NCBI GenBank assembly: GCA_013350335.1 | Contig: CM023540.1 | Coordinates: forward strand, 19,101,828 to 19,165,827 | DNA from: Chimonanthus salicifolius | Taxonomy: Eukaryota; Streptophyta; Magnoliopsida; Laurales; Calycanthaceae | Direction: 5' to 3' | Length of the DNA: 64,000 nt | Part shown: positions 25,301 through 35,594 of the stretch, piece by piece | Numbering within the stretch: the first letter of the stretch is position 1 | Layout of the letters: every line of letters begins with the position of its first letter | Made by a program: the position numbers and the translations under genes | Notes under the pieces: model-generated | Told to the model about the DNA's origin: nothing | What the model saw: only the letters and a program-made list of their open reading frames with translations | Databases searched by the model: none

Positions 25301-28020
25301 ACACTGGTGCATGAAGATTCAATTGTCCATCCTCTGTTGGAGGACCCAAATTGTCACTATCATAATGAAATATCGTCTCTTTATCAAATCTAGGTGATTC
25401 TAAACAATCAACAATTGATGCATGTTGCTCATATCCAGCAAAGAAACAAGAGAATTAAGATGTCAAAGTACTCAAACCACTGTTTGTTCTCCACTCCTTT
25501 GACAACTTTTTGCCTTTTGCTCTTCCTTCTCTTCTTGGCTAGGGATCTAGACTTTTCTGAAGTTTCTTCTCTCTTCCACTTCTTTTCTAGACTATCTAAC
25601 AATTGTAAATTTTTTGCACATCCTTCGTTGAATTCCTCCATATTTTGCTGTATTATGTTTGTTCCTCTTAAGAAATGCAATTCTATTTCTTTCAAAATCA
25701 TCCAGGCTATATCTTGATCTTCCTATCGCTATTGACGTACTAAAGATTGCAAGTACAGAAAAATCCCAATGGGTGCAAGTAAGAATGCCAATAGAACCCT
25801 AGAATATTAGACAAAAGCCAAAAACGCCCACTTTCTAAAAATAGAAAGTACAAAAAATAGCAGGATTTCAAAATAACAGGTGCTCAAAATAAACCAGATC
25901 TCAACGTACCCAGAAAGTAGTGTGTCCGCTTATAGATGCAGATTTAAGCTCTGATAACCAATTGATGAAGTTGCTAATATTTTTGGCCTTTTTCGGCTCT
26001 GATACCAACTGATGAAGGGTATGATCAGTTTTAACACCTACCTATGCCTCCATACTAAAGAAAGTAGAATTCCGCAAGATTCGGCTCAAGTTCACCATGA
26101 AACTCGAGACAATCCAAACTCAAAGAATTCCAACGCTATGATAAGCCTTGGATGATCTTTGAGTAAATGTGCCAATCTATCACTTACCCTAGTTGTACGG
26201 GCAAACGGAGGTTTGACTGGATGAACCAAAACCCCAATTTCTTACCAGAAATATGGAATGAGGTCAAAATGCCAAGGGGAAATCAACACTATGCGAAATT
26301 CTTCCATGAGGTGAAAATCAATTGAACCAAATCACGAAGGAGAGACTAAAGCAAACTTTGCTTGAATTGAATTGAACTTGATTGGATGTGTATACAATGG
26401 ACGCCCAAGCCTTGTATTTATAGGCTTGTGGGCAACTAAAATCTAGGAAAATAAATAATAAAATAATAGAATCCAATCCTAATTAGGCTTGCACGCCCAT
26501 CTACTTCTGATTGGGTTTATTTGTTTATCTAGGCTCCCACCAATGGTCATTTGCCATGTGGAATTATTGCATCACTTTTGAAAATAAGAAAAATACAAAA
26601 TGACATCATATGTGACATGGAATAATCCTAGCCATCATCATCATTAGCCAGTTATCCCATCTATCTAGGGTTGACAGGATAATCATAGCCCTCCATTCAA
26701 ATCCTTGCTTGATTTGAAGCTCCAAGAATCTCTCCTAAAGCTGGTCCACACACCCAAGCAAGCGGTCCATTCTATTTTTATGTGTTTCCAAATACAAACT
26801 TGTGGTCCTTAATGCTCCACGTGCCACCTACTTCCCAATTTTCAAGATTCTTTGTCATGTGGCATGTGATGAGGCCTCCAACTTGGTAATGACATGGAGA
26901 TGATGTGAAATTCATGTGTCCACCTTGGATGCAAAAAATGGACTTCAAACCATGGACTTTAGAGACCCAAAACACCATGAATTCTGCCTTGGTTCATATC
27001 GTTATGATTTGGGCTCCGAGTTGCATGAAACTAGGTCCTTTGGAAAGCTTGTAAGGCTCTCTTTCCTCCATCATTTCTTGCATAAAATTGGAGTGCCAAT
27101 TCTTCTATTAAGTCCAATTGGATCTCATCATCTTCTAATGGATCTTCATTGCTTAAGATGCCCGCATCACTTTGAACACTAAGATCAAGTGGCTAAAAAA
27201 TTATTTATTCGCTCAAATTTGGTTCATTCATAGCTTATCACGTCTTCTTCCAATATGAATTGTCAGCTTTTAATTAGTTTCAAAATAGTTTTTGAGAAAG
27301 GAAAATGGACCATACATACACATACACACATAATGGCTGAAGGACCAAAAAGCTTGACAAGCTTTGCCGTGAACCTGTCTGTTCAGTAAAGGGTCCTTCA
27401 TTGTATTCTTAATCTGTTCAACTTTGGGATCATTAAGATCAAGGGTTACGATGTTTGGAAGGACCATATATTTGATAGACATGACATCCAGGTGTTGAGC
27501 CTCCAAATTGTGAGCTATCCTTGGACATGACTTGTCACTTGTTAGAGGTATGGGCATGGTAAACTCAGGTGCAATTTCTACCGTCGTATTTAGAACCATG
27601 GTTCTACTTGCTATCGAAAATTGATTTTTGAGGTCTTTAGACCATACATAGGGTAGATCAATCAAGTTGTTCTTTTGGCTCTCGTATCCATGCATGAACC
27701 TTTTAGACCTAATCATTACCACGCATTAGCATGCATTCAGTTGGGCACTAGGGATGTTGTACTTATATGGGTGGCTTCATGCTGCTTGCAGTAATAGGTT
27801 TTAACTTTGCTAGCAAGTATTTTGGTTGTGATAAAAGTATTCGAGACACTTCAAATGACAATTTGGCGAGTCAGGAATCTTGGGTGCTGCTTGTCATTTC
27901 ACTTCTTCGAAAAGAGTTTGAAACCTTACATGCTAGCAATAAAGTTTAATTACTTTGACTTCTTACCCAAATTTGCTTTGGCAGGTGCAGCCTCCATTAA
28001 CTAAGAAGCAAAGACAATAG
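12920..28020 (+). CDS. COMM domain-containing protein, COMMD9-like (six exons)
   Basis: Exons inferred by splicing: 12920-13129, 14927-15097, 16627-16860, 19772-19861, 23768-23887, 27985-28020, all phase 0, giving 286 residues. The start is ATG at 12920 ([13 protein letters not shown]). Residues 71-127 form a helical region with [18 protein letters not shown] and [11 protein letters not shown]. This matches the N-terminal helical domain of COMMD proteins, especially COMMD9, which has an LFP motif followed by a Trp. Residues about 207-275 form the C-terminal COMM domain: [42 protein letters not shown]. Between them, residues 128-205 are a Pro/Ser-rich insert. The tail is [15 protein letters not shown] proteins form the Commander complex in animals (endosomal recycling); the plant role is inference. 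Exon 2 has a weak donor (GTGCTT at 15098). An alternative donor at 15146 would add 16 residues in frame. Confidence 0.75.
13318..13347. repeat. Homopolymer run of 30 G in intron 1
   Basis: Thirty consecutive G, followed by GGCGGGGAGGG-type sequence and then a T run. Nearly all reading frames over it (poly-Gly, poly-Pro) are artefacts of the run. It could form G-quadruplexes on the coding strand. Confidence 0.95.
15670..16045. mobile_element. Possible small repeat element in intron 2
   Basis: The block begins GAGTACGGGTACTAGGTGTC and closes with GTACGAGTGTAGAACACAG...GTGTCCACGTGGGTATGTC. GTGTC-type motifs at both ends and an A/T-rich core suggest a degenerate non-autonomous element. Ends and target duplication are not resolved. 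Confidence 0.35.
16257..16504. mobile_element. PIF/Harbinger-like MITE in intron 2
   Basis: The left end GGGTGCATTTGGATGT and right end ATCCAAAGACACCC are inverted repeats. TTA lies next to each end (left TTTAA, right TTAGC), compatible with the 3-bp target of Tourist-like elements. About 248 bp, no coding. Confidence 0.5.
17410..18869. mobile_element. Non-autonomous hAT-like element in intron 3
   Basis: The left end CAAGGTTGTCAAAATTGAAT and the right end ATTTCGACAACTTTG form a diverged inverted repeat. Subterminal sequence on both sides is rich in GAATCGT/ACGATTC: CGTGAATCG on the left, CGATTCGTGCGACTCAAATC on the right. The interior contains AT-rich TAATA blocks and a roughly 250-bp GAA/GAAGAA purine tract (18160-18420). 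No transposase frame. The 8-bp flanks do not match clearly, so the superfamily rests on the CA-type end only. Confidence 0.55.
18160..18420 (+). repeat. GA-rich homopurine tract
   Basis: Almost pure A/G sequence with GAA and GAAGAAGAA runs, inside the hAT-like element. It generates long minus-strand Ser/Leu/Phe reading frames that are not genes. Confidence 0.85.
18880..18976 (-). mobile_element. tRNA-derived SINE fragment in intron 3
   Basis: On the minus strand, A-box-like TTAGCCTAGTGGTTGTGA is followed by B-box-like GAGTTCAATCCCTGGTGAC at a tRNA-like spacing. No A tail is seen, so only the tRNA-related head may be present. Confidence 0.65.
24010..25300 (+). pseudogene. LINE ORF2 3' fragment (zf-RVT and RNase H) in intron 5
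   Basis: Degenerate plus-strand reading gives [17 protein letters not shown], the G-N-G-x-x-x-x-F-W-x-D-x-W block at the start of the zf-RVT region of plant LINE reverse transcriptases. Next comes [19 protein letters not shown], like the conserved I-W-K-x-x-x-P-x-K-x-x-x-F-x-W-x segment. An RNase H-like strand is near 24955-25135 ([20 protein letters not shown], then IGGTIKD). Stops and frame shifts are frequent. It lies in sense with the host gene. Confidence 0.6.
25429..25701 (-). pseudogene. Unrecognised Lys/Glu-rich ORF, possibly retroelement internal region
   Basis: About 90 residues, charged and helical, with a basic stretch [16 protein letters not shown] near the middle. It lies downstream (minus-strand sense) of the primer-binding site at about 26000, so it may be leftover internal sequence of that retroelement. 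I recognise no family, and no second LTR is seen to its left. Confidence 0.25.
26010..27240 (-). mobile_element. LTR of a Copia-type element with adjacent primer-binding site
   Basis: On the minus strand the element begins TGATAAGC and ends CTTCATCA. Directly after it comes GTTGGTATCAGAGCC (about 25996-26009), matching the initiator-Met tRNA primer site TGGTATCAGAGC used by many plant Copia elements. A second, slightly altered copy of this junction (CTTCATCAATTGGTTATCAG) lies about 50 bp further into the element, near 25950-25975. About 1.23 kb. No matching second LTR is visible, so the element is truncated or rearranged. It sits antisense in intron 5. Confidence 0.6.
27270..27716 (-). CDS. 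Unrecognised ORF in intron 5, antisense
   Basis: An uninterrupted minus-strand frame from ATG at 27716, about 148 residues, with mixed, protein-like composition (for example [20 protein letters not shown]). No domain is recognised. It starts just outside the Copia LTR and is antisense to the host gene. It could be a gene fragment, an unrelated retroelement frame or chance. No splice or promoter signals were identified. Confidence 0.25.
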   Translation of the reverse strand: MIRSKRFMHGYESQKNNLIDLPYVWSKDLKNQFSIASRTMVLNTTVEIAPEFTMPIPLTSDKSCPRIAHNLEAQHLDVMSIKYMVLPNIVTLDLNDPKVEQIKNTMKDPLLNRQVHGKACQAFWSFSHYVCMCMYGPFSFLKNYFETN

Positions 28021-28430
28021 GAGCATGTAAGACAGGTTGGCTTATTTATAGCCATCATATCATGTCAATGGCACACCACTACAGATATATGGAACCACTG
28101 TTTCAGCATTTCAGGTTACTTGAAACCTCACTCCATGCGTTCCTCTAACTTGTTCAATCGGATTATTTATTCATTTGTATGAGGAAAATTCTACTAGTTT
28201 AATATTTAAATTTTGATAAAAAGATTCTAATGTAGAAAGCAGGATAAGATCTTATAGCATAGCGGGCATGTATTCACTGTTACACTTACAAAGGGTGTAA
28301 GTTTTTGTTGCCATCTCAAAAGAATGTTATGTGTATCATGTATAGAGAAGTAACCTAACAATTTCCAACTTTGAACCTTTTTGTGGTTCAAAAAGCTGTA
28401 CTCATCCGTCAATTTTTTTACTGATATATG
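28021..28430 (+). other. 3' flank of the COMM-domain gene
   Basis: Probable 3' UTR and downstream DNA. No clear canonical poly(A) signal was identified, and no other gene is seen. Confidence 0.4.
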
Positions 28431-30420
28431 GAACATGTTCCATGTAAAAGGGGAAAAAATGAGAACGTGGCATTTTTAGTGATCATGCAGATTTGTGATG
28501 CCTTTGAAAGGGTAATGATTTTTGTACCCCCGTGCACCTCTTTAAAAGGAATTTTCAAATTTGCCCCTATTTCTTTCCTTCTCTCTCTTTTTCTCTTTCC
28601 TAAAAGCAAGAGCAAATTTAGAAATTCTTTTTAAAGGGGTGCACTATGGGAGAAAATGAGTGTAAAAATCATTACCCCTATGAAACTCTAGGTTCTCTTG
28701 CTTTGTCTGCGTTAAAACTTTTAAGGTATTAAAAACGGCCGATATGTATCGGTCTAAAGGCTGTGGATACATATTGGTGCATACATTTGGCAGTATGAAC
28801 GGATATTGCAGGGTATCGGTAAATACCAGTTTTTAAAATCTTTTTAAAAAAATATTTCAACCATTTTTTGAGTTGAATCTTTCATTGGATATGATTTTAA
28901 GGAGGTTTAGAAAAAAAAAATATTAAGTGTGAAAGTTATTTGCCAATTACAAATATTTTTATTTTAAAATTTTCAAACATTTTTACTTAAAAATTAGACA
29001 ATTTTAAATTATTTTCATTTTTTTTTTTTTGAATTTTTGCTCTGAGATAATCTCAATTTTAAGTTTTTTCATGAAAATAATTTAATGAAATTGAGTGGTT
29101 GTGAAATTCAATGAAGGTATCCCAATGTGATTGATATAGTTTGTTTGGTATCTGTATGATTTTTCAAGGTTTTTTTTTTGTAAAATTATTGAAAGCTAAG
29201 TTTTCTAAGATAATTTTCATTTTTGAGTATCTTCTAGAAAAAAAAAAAAAAACTAATGAAATAATATACATATTGTTGAGTTTTGCACATTGGCGAAATG
29301 CCGATACACCTCGTATTATTATGGAACATGTTCCATGTAAAAGGGGAAAAAATGAGCCCGTAACATTTTTACTGATCTTGCAGATTGATGCCTTTGAAAC
29401 TCTATGATCTTTTATTTATTTTGGGAGCTTTGGTTGCATAAAGACTTGACAATAGAGGTATTGAAAACAGCCGATATGTATCGGTTTAAAGGCTGAGGGT
29501 ACATATTGGCTGATACATTTGGTATCGACCGTGTCTTTGCGGCAGTATCAGCCGATACTGCATGGTATTGGCAAGTACATGTTTTAAAGATCTTTTAAAA
29601 AAAAATATTTCAACCATTTTTTGAGTTGAATCTTCCATTAGATATGATTGTAAGAGGGTTTAGAAATAAATTCTTTAAGTGTGAAAATTATTTGTCAATT
29701 ACAAACATTTTTACTTTAAAATTAGACAATTTTAAATTATTTTCATCATTTTTTGTATTTTTGCTCTAAGATAATCTTGATTTTAAGTCTTTTTTCATGG
29801 AAATAATTTAATGAAATAATATTGAGTAGTTATGGAATTCAATGAAGATGTCCTAATATGATTGATATAGTTTGTCGGGTGTTTGTATGATTTTTCAAGT
29901 ATTTTTGTAAAATTATAAAAGTCCAGGTGTTCTAAGATAATTTCCTGTTTGGAGTTTCTTTAAAAAAAAAACTAATGAAATAATATGCATATAGTTAGGT
30001 TTCACACATCGGTGACACGTTGATACACCACGAATTATTGACCGGTACGAGTCGATCAATGTAGTTTTTTTATTTCCATTTTTAAAAAATTGGTTTTAAC
30101 TGCGTTTTAAAGTTATTTTCATCAAATTTTACCATTTTGAGTTATTTTCATAATTTTCTTTGAGTTTCGGCTCTAAATCTCAATTTTTTAGTTTTTGTGC
30201 AAATAATTTAATGAAATAATATCTAGTGCTTGTGGAGTTTAATGAAAATGTATTAATGTCATTCATATAATTTTTGGACTGTCAGTGTGATTTTTTAAGA
30301 TTTTTTTGAAAATTTGATAAAAGTCGAGATTTCTAAGATACTTCTCATTTTCGAGTTCATTTTCGAAAAAAATGGATAAAATAATATACAAATGTTTCTA
30401 CAATTAAATAAAGAAACTAA
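28430..30420 (+). repeat. Degenerate tandem triplication with TATCGGC blocks
   Basis: Unit 1 (from 28430) and unit 2 (from 29322) both start TGGAACATGTTCCATGTAAA, a perfect ATGGAACATGTTCCAT palindrome region. Both continue with GATGCCTTTGAAA, then a GCCGATATGTATCGG block (28738 and 29472), then TATTTCAACCATTTTTTGAG and TAATTTAATGAAAT blocks. A third, more diverged partial unit runs from about 30060 to 30420. Unit 1 is longer because of a MITE at 28510-28677. The same family is inverted at 44280-44580. Confidence 0.75.
28510..28677. mobile_element. hAT-like MITE, 168 bp, with preserved empty site
   Basis: Terminal inverted repeats are GGGTAATGATTTTTGTAC on the left and GTAAAAATCATTACC(C) on the right; subterminal GTGCACC/GGGTGCAC is also inverted. 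It is flanked by CTTTGAAA (28502-28509) and CTATGAAA (28678-28685), an 8-bp duplication with one mismatch. The second repeat unit (near 29390) reads GCCTTTGAAACTCTATG without the insert, so it is the empty site. Confidence 0.85.
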
Positions 30421-30662
30421 AATGTGATTGGTAGATACTTCCCATTTTACAGTAGAAAATTTATGAATTGTAATTGAAGATAAGTGTAGTTCATATTCTC
30501 ATGTTGGTTTCATTTCTTATAAAAAAATTATATATTTTTAAAGTTTGAAGACATTTTTCAAAATTTTAAGACATTGAAATTGACTTCCAAGAGTCTAAAA
30601 GTCTATAAAAATGGCCGGTAAATTTTTTCCAAAGTAAAAAAGAAAAAAAAATGGAGAGAAAA

Positions 30663-33600
30663 TGTCACGCCCCGAACCCAGATGTGGGCCTGGAACGCGA
30701 TTAAATTTTTTTTTTTTTTTTAAACAATAAACTCTAATCACCCAACGTCATAACTGGGTTGGATCTTCATGTTTACCAAAACCCGATCCTAGAAAATGTC
30801 ACACGTGCTTTTCACACATGAACTCAAACATATACCATATGTCCCCATATAGAAACCCATATCACACAACGAATATTTTCATTTATCTCATCAGCGTTAC
30901 GCACGAAAACATAGTGGATATAATGTATACGACATTAAAACATCGACATTAAAACTTACAGACATAAGTTTCTTATGCCACATGAGGCATATTTATTACA
31001 AATACTCAAACATATTTAAGCAAACAAATGGTTTCCATGAGCGGAAAACCTTAGGAACTTCTAAGTTCCTACTTTCAACGAGGCACCACTGGTCCCTCCA
31101 ATCCCTCCTCTGGTTCAGATCTTGCATTGTAAGGGACGTGAGCAACAGCCCAGTGGGGAGAACTCACCATAAAATCCAATATACAATATTCATGGAATAA
31201 ATAACAATGGATATTCCATAAATGAAACGCAGTTAATCCACTTAACTCATTTTCACCATAACATCCAACATATTATATGAAACAATAAATAATGCATGTT
31301 TCATGAATGCAATGCGGTTAATCCACTTAACCCATTTTCACCCTAGGATCATCTTCTAAGGTTTTTACTCAGATTGTATTGTTAACACCGGGGTCGGTCC
31401 CCAACCATGTTACAACACCGGGGTCAGCCCCCATTTAAAGTTCCAACCAGAACTAATATTAATTCCTCCACGGAAATAATATAGCAATTTGCAAGTGCAT
31501 AAGGTCTCCACGACCCGGTCTACTAGCCCATCCAACACCAACGGTTGATGGCGGTCGACCACAGCCTACTAACACGTCCAACCCAGCGGTTCGCAAACGG
31601 TGTTCGGCTAATCTCAGCAATTATAGCCCAACGGCAAATATCAAACTTTACAAAGTTATTATCTTCCACAGATTTAACTTATAAACATAATTATCACATG
31701 CAAATGTCAAATGCATGATAATGCATGATTTCCAGTGCCCTCCTTACACAGGGACTTATTCTGAGAGAACCACCATATTTCAGCCTTACCATTCGGTGTA
31801 TCCAATACCAATACAAGAGATCAATAAAATAATCAATATCACACAACCTATAAAACTGGATTTAATAACACGAATGCCTTCACCCAGTTTTTACCCAACA
31901 ATTTCCAGACACTCCATGGGTCCATACTGCGCTAGAGACTACAAGTCCTCGACTCCCCGGCACCATTTTAACGCCTACGTTCTAAACAGTTAGAACATTT
32001 ACATCCCTTACATGTAGGCAGTGTCAGGTCTCGTATTCTGGACCTATATAGTCTTTTCCATCTTTAATTGACCATGGGTCCCATTTCAGTCTGGTGTTAG
32101 TGGGTTTAATATATAACACAATACAAGTGTTGGTTCGAGTCTCCTCACCTTCTCCGGTTGAGTTTTTCACAGAAAATCTGTAAGATAGAGTAAAATGTAT
32201 AAATTTTCTATTTGTCAGTATATACACATAATAATTTCCCAAACCCCGTGCTATTTTTTTTTTCCAGAAAACATGATATGTGTAATGAGTCACCTAGGCT
32301 CTTTCTATTCCTTTAAATTATGTCAGAAAGTTAGTTGTCAGCCATCCAAAACATTACAATAAAATGAAAAATATAAAGTACTCAGTGCCTTCTCTTGTCT
32401 TCTGGAGAAAGGACCATGGAGACGTATTGTGAGAGGCCCAGAGGGTACAGAGACAGTAAAGTAAATAAAAGTACTCAGTGCCTTCTCTTGTCTTCTGGAG
32501 AAAGGACCATGGAGACGTATTGTGAGAGGCCCAGAGGGTACAGAGACAGTAAAGTAAATAAAAGTACTCAGTGCCCTATCCTCGTATTGTCTTCTAGAAG
32601 AAGGACGTATTGAGAATATGGCCCAGAGGGTACAGAGACAGTAAAGTAAATAAAAGTACTCAGTGCCCTATCCTCGTATTGTCTTCTAGAAGAAGGACGT
32701 ATTGAGAATATGGCCCAGAGGGTACAGTACAGGAATTTAAACACACAAGGCGGAAAAATAAACACGCAATAGTCAGCTGGGGTTAATCTTTTCCCCGATT
32801 TTACTTAGGGTCAAAAATTATATTTTGAACGTAAAATAATACGAATCTTGAGGGTAAAATTTAAATTTTAAGAGGAAATCTATTTTTCCTCCATTTAAAA
32901 AAATCTCATTGTTTGAACCCCAATACTAAGCTATTTTACTCTTAATTTGCTATGGAGTTAATAAAAATAAAAGAAAAAGAATTATTTCGATACCTTGGGT
33001 GCAAAATTCTGTATAAGATTGACTAAATTTGAAAACCTTTAAAAGAATACGGGAAACCCGAACGTTCGGCTGCTGCTGGTATGGCCAAAGCAGGAGAAAG
33101 AAGAAGAAAGAAAAGAAAATAGGAGAGAGAGGGCTTGCTGTTTTTGAAAGAGGGAGAGGGAGCAAAACGGCAGAAGAGTTTTTTTTTTTTTTTCTTTACT
33201 TTCTGGTTTCCTCGCCGATTACACCTATTTATAGGCAACCGTATGCATTTTTTAATCATACAGGTTGCCTAAGCTATTCGTAGGTTTATAAGTTTTTTAA
33301 TAACTCTGCATTTATTGTTATATATTTTATAATTACTATTCCAACTACCACCAACCGCATAGGCAATTGGCGGTGTTATAATCTTCCAACACAGCTATAA
33401 GCTACATCCGTAGCTTTAAACTCATCTTTCACATGTTTCTGATATTATTTTATAATATAATATTAGTTTATTCTTTTTACTATTTACATCTATGTCCTTT
33501 CTTTTATCGGGGTATTTCAGGGTCTCACTAAATTGATACAATTAGTTCAGTAGGTCAGGTATTAAAAACTGAATATGGTATTAAAATTTGGAGTGAAATC

Positions 33601-34308
33601 TATCTCAAAAACTTAGTGTTTTTGCTAAAAATCACTGTTTTAACAAAATCTTCTAATCTTCAAGATTCTTTTTAAAAGTATCCAACCTTATAGTTTGATA
33701 GAGTAAATTTGTCTGATAAAAACATTCTAAAGTTTCAAAGGGTTTTGAAGTCAAAAACCACATTTTCTAAGTGAAAGAATATTCAACGGCCCATATTTCA
33801 TGGCTTAAAATAAATATAAAAAAACTAACTATTTTAGAGTGTAAAGAAATAAACAACTTAGTTATAATACAGATTGAGTACTGACTCTCTCTGTATATTT
33901 TTAGGACTTCCTCTACCCTGTCAAATTGGGGTTTTACCACTTTAAAACTTAGGGGTAAAATAAATTAGCGAAATTATAGCGAGATTGGCATGTCATTAGG
34001 TCCGGAATTTAAAAATAGTGCATAACCTAAAATTTGAAGTTCAAACTAAGTCAAATGACTGATTTTATACAGCAGCTAAGGTTTAAGCCTAAAATAATAT
34101 TATTATTATATTCATAACTCACCCATATACCTTTGGAATTTAATTAAAAGAGTTATCGGATTCGGATCAAGTCAAACTTAGATCCGTTGAAAAACTTATT
34201 TGATACACTTTACGATTAGAGGAAAATATTTCATAATTAACGGATAAAAAATATTTAATTAATCATAATTAATCATAATTAATTCTTAAATTGGGCTGGG
34301 GTATTACA
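30663..34308. mobile_element. Solo LTR (about 3.65 kb) with 5-bp target duplication
   Basis: Begins TGTCACGCCCCGAACCC and ends GGGCTGGGGTATTACA. GAAAA flanks both sides (30658-30662, 34309-34313), a perfect 5-bp duplication. No gag-pol frame is seen. The start matches the element at 63193 (TGTCACGCCCCG, then GGGTGGGCCT), so both belong to one family. The minus strand begins TGTAATACCCC like the solo LTR at 1948, so the sense strand may be minus; that is inference. It interrupts TATCGGC-family DNA. Confidence 0.85.
32375..32730. repeat. Four 92-93 bp tandem units in the LTR (A-A-B-B)
   Basis: Units start AAAGTACTCAGTGCC at 32375, 32468, 32561 and 32653. Units 1 and 2 share TTCTCTTGTCTTCTGGAGAA and are almost identical. 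Units 3 and 4 share CTATCCTCGTATTGTCTTCT and are almost identical to each other. The two types differ, which suggests two separate rounds of duplication. The small reading frames over this array are repeat artefacts. Confidence 0.92.
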
Positions 34309-34599
34309 GAAAATGTGTATCAGTAATTTATAGCCGATATATTGTTTAAATCCCTGAGCCCAAGCCTCCCAAGTTTTAACTGGATATAATATGATATTAG
34401 CTATTAGGGTCTCTATTTAAAACATGGGCTCGAAATAATTTTAGCAATTTTAAAATCTTATAATATCTAATTATGAATTTGTTAGATTTGCAATGTGTCA
34501 AATTAGAAAAAAATGTTGTTAGAATGAAATATTGTTGTTTGAGAATTATTAAAAAAGGCCAGATATTCGATTTTAGGTCTGAAATTACCATTACTAATA

Positions 34600-35594
34600 G
34601 TCCGAACCAACATCTAGTTCATTTTTTCGTTCGTTCGGACGGTCTGTTAAATGCATTCGTTCCGATGATCTTCTCTGTGTAGGTTGTGGAAAGGGAATTC
34701 CAAATTAGGCCGTATCTCAACCGATTTCTGCATACAAGATATCAAAATTCATCTACTCTGAATTTTATGAAATCCGTGACTGATTTTAAGTGAAAAGAGT
34801 ATAATTTTGGACTTAAAAAATCGTATCCAAAGAATTAAGAAAAAATGACATTCCCTCTTAATTCTTTTGATACGATTTTTTAAGTTCAAAATTATATCCT
34901 TTTCACTTAAAATCAGTTCTGGAGTTCATAAAATCCAGACTAGATGAATATCGATACATTGTTTGTAGAAATCGGTCGAGAAACTGCGTCGTTTGAAAAC
35001 CCATGCCCAACGAGCAAAGGTTACAATTAGCAGAGTGTCAGTTTCTCGACTGATTTCTACAAACAATGTATAAAAATTCATCTAGTCTGAATCTTATGAA
35101 ATCTGAAACTGATTTTAAGTGAAAATGTTATAGTTTTTTTATTTCAAAAATCGTACGAAAAGAATTAAGAAAGAATGCCATTTTTCTTTAATTTTTTCGA
35201 TATAATTTTTTAAGTTCAGAACTATAACATTTAAAAATAATAAAATAAAATAAATAAAGTATTAATAAAATAAAAATGGTAACAATGAATTTACCCTGAT
35301 AATATCATGATATTACCATTTATCGCGCTTTTATTGGAAATTTATCACCGTGCCGATAAAAATGTGTTTTAACGTAATAATAGTATTTTGTCGATAAAAA
35401 CATGATAAATTTAAAAATACTAATGATATTTGTGAGAATGCTCTCCATAATCCAAAGAGAAGATCGTTTGAACGAACGAAAAAAATGAACCGTTCGTTCA
35501 TACGATTAAAAATGGATAGGCAAAAGTAATTTCATATCTAAAAATAGAGAGCTGTAGCGGCCGACAGGAAAGTATGGTGTCTACTTACCAGCCA
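34600..35594. mobile_element. Second multi-hairpin foldback element
   Basis: The right end reads GGTGTCTACTTACCAGCCA, matching the TGGCTGG terminus of the element at 7542. Two internal palindromes (about 34709-35000 and 35040-35225) share the ATCAAAATTCATCTACTCTG and TTTTAAGTGAAAA arms with that element. An outer inverted block (CATTTTTTCGTTCGTTCGG near 34621, and CGAACGAAAAAAATGAAC near 35471) brackets them. The left terminus is less clear. Confidence 0.65.

Noticed and set aside
32395..32613. Repeated reading frame with GERTMETYCERPRGYRDSK
   Set aside because: It is the translation of a 93-bp tandem repeat in a solo LTR; unit length is a multiple of three by chance.
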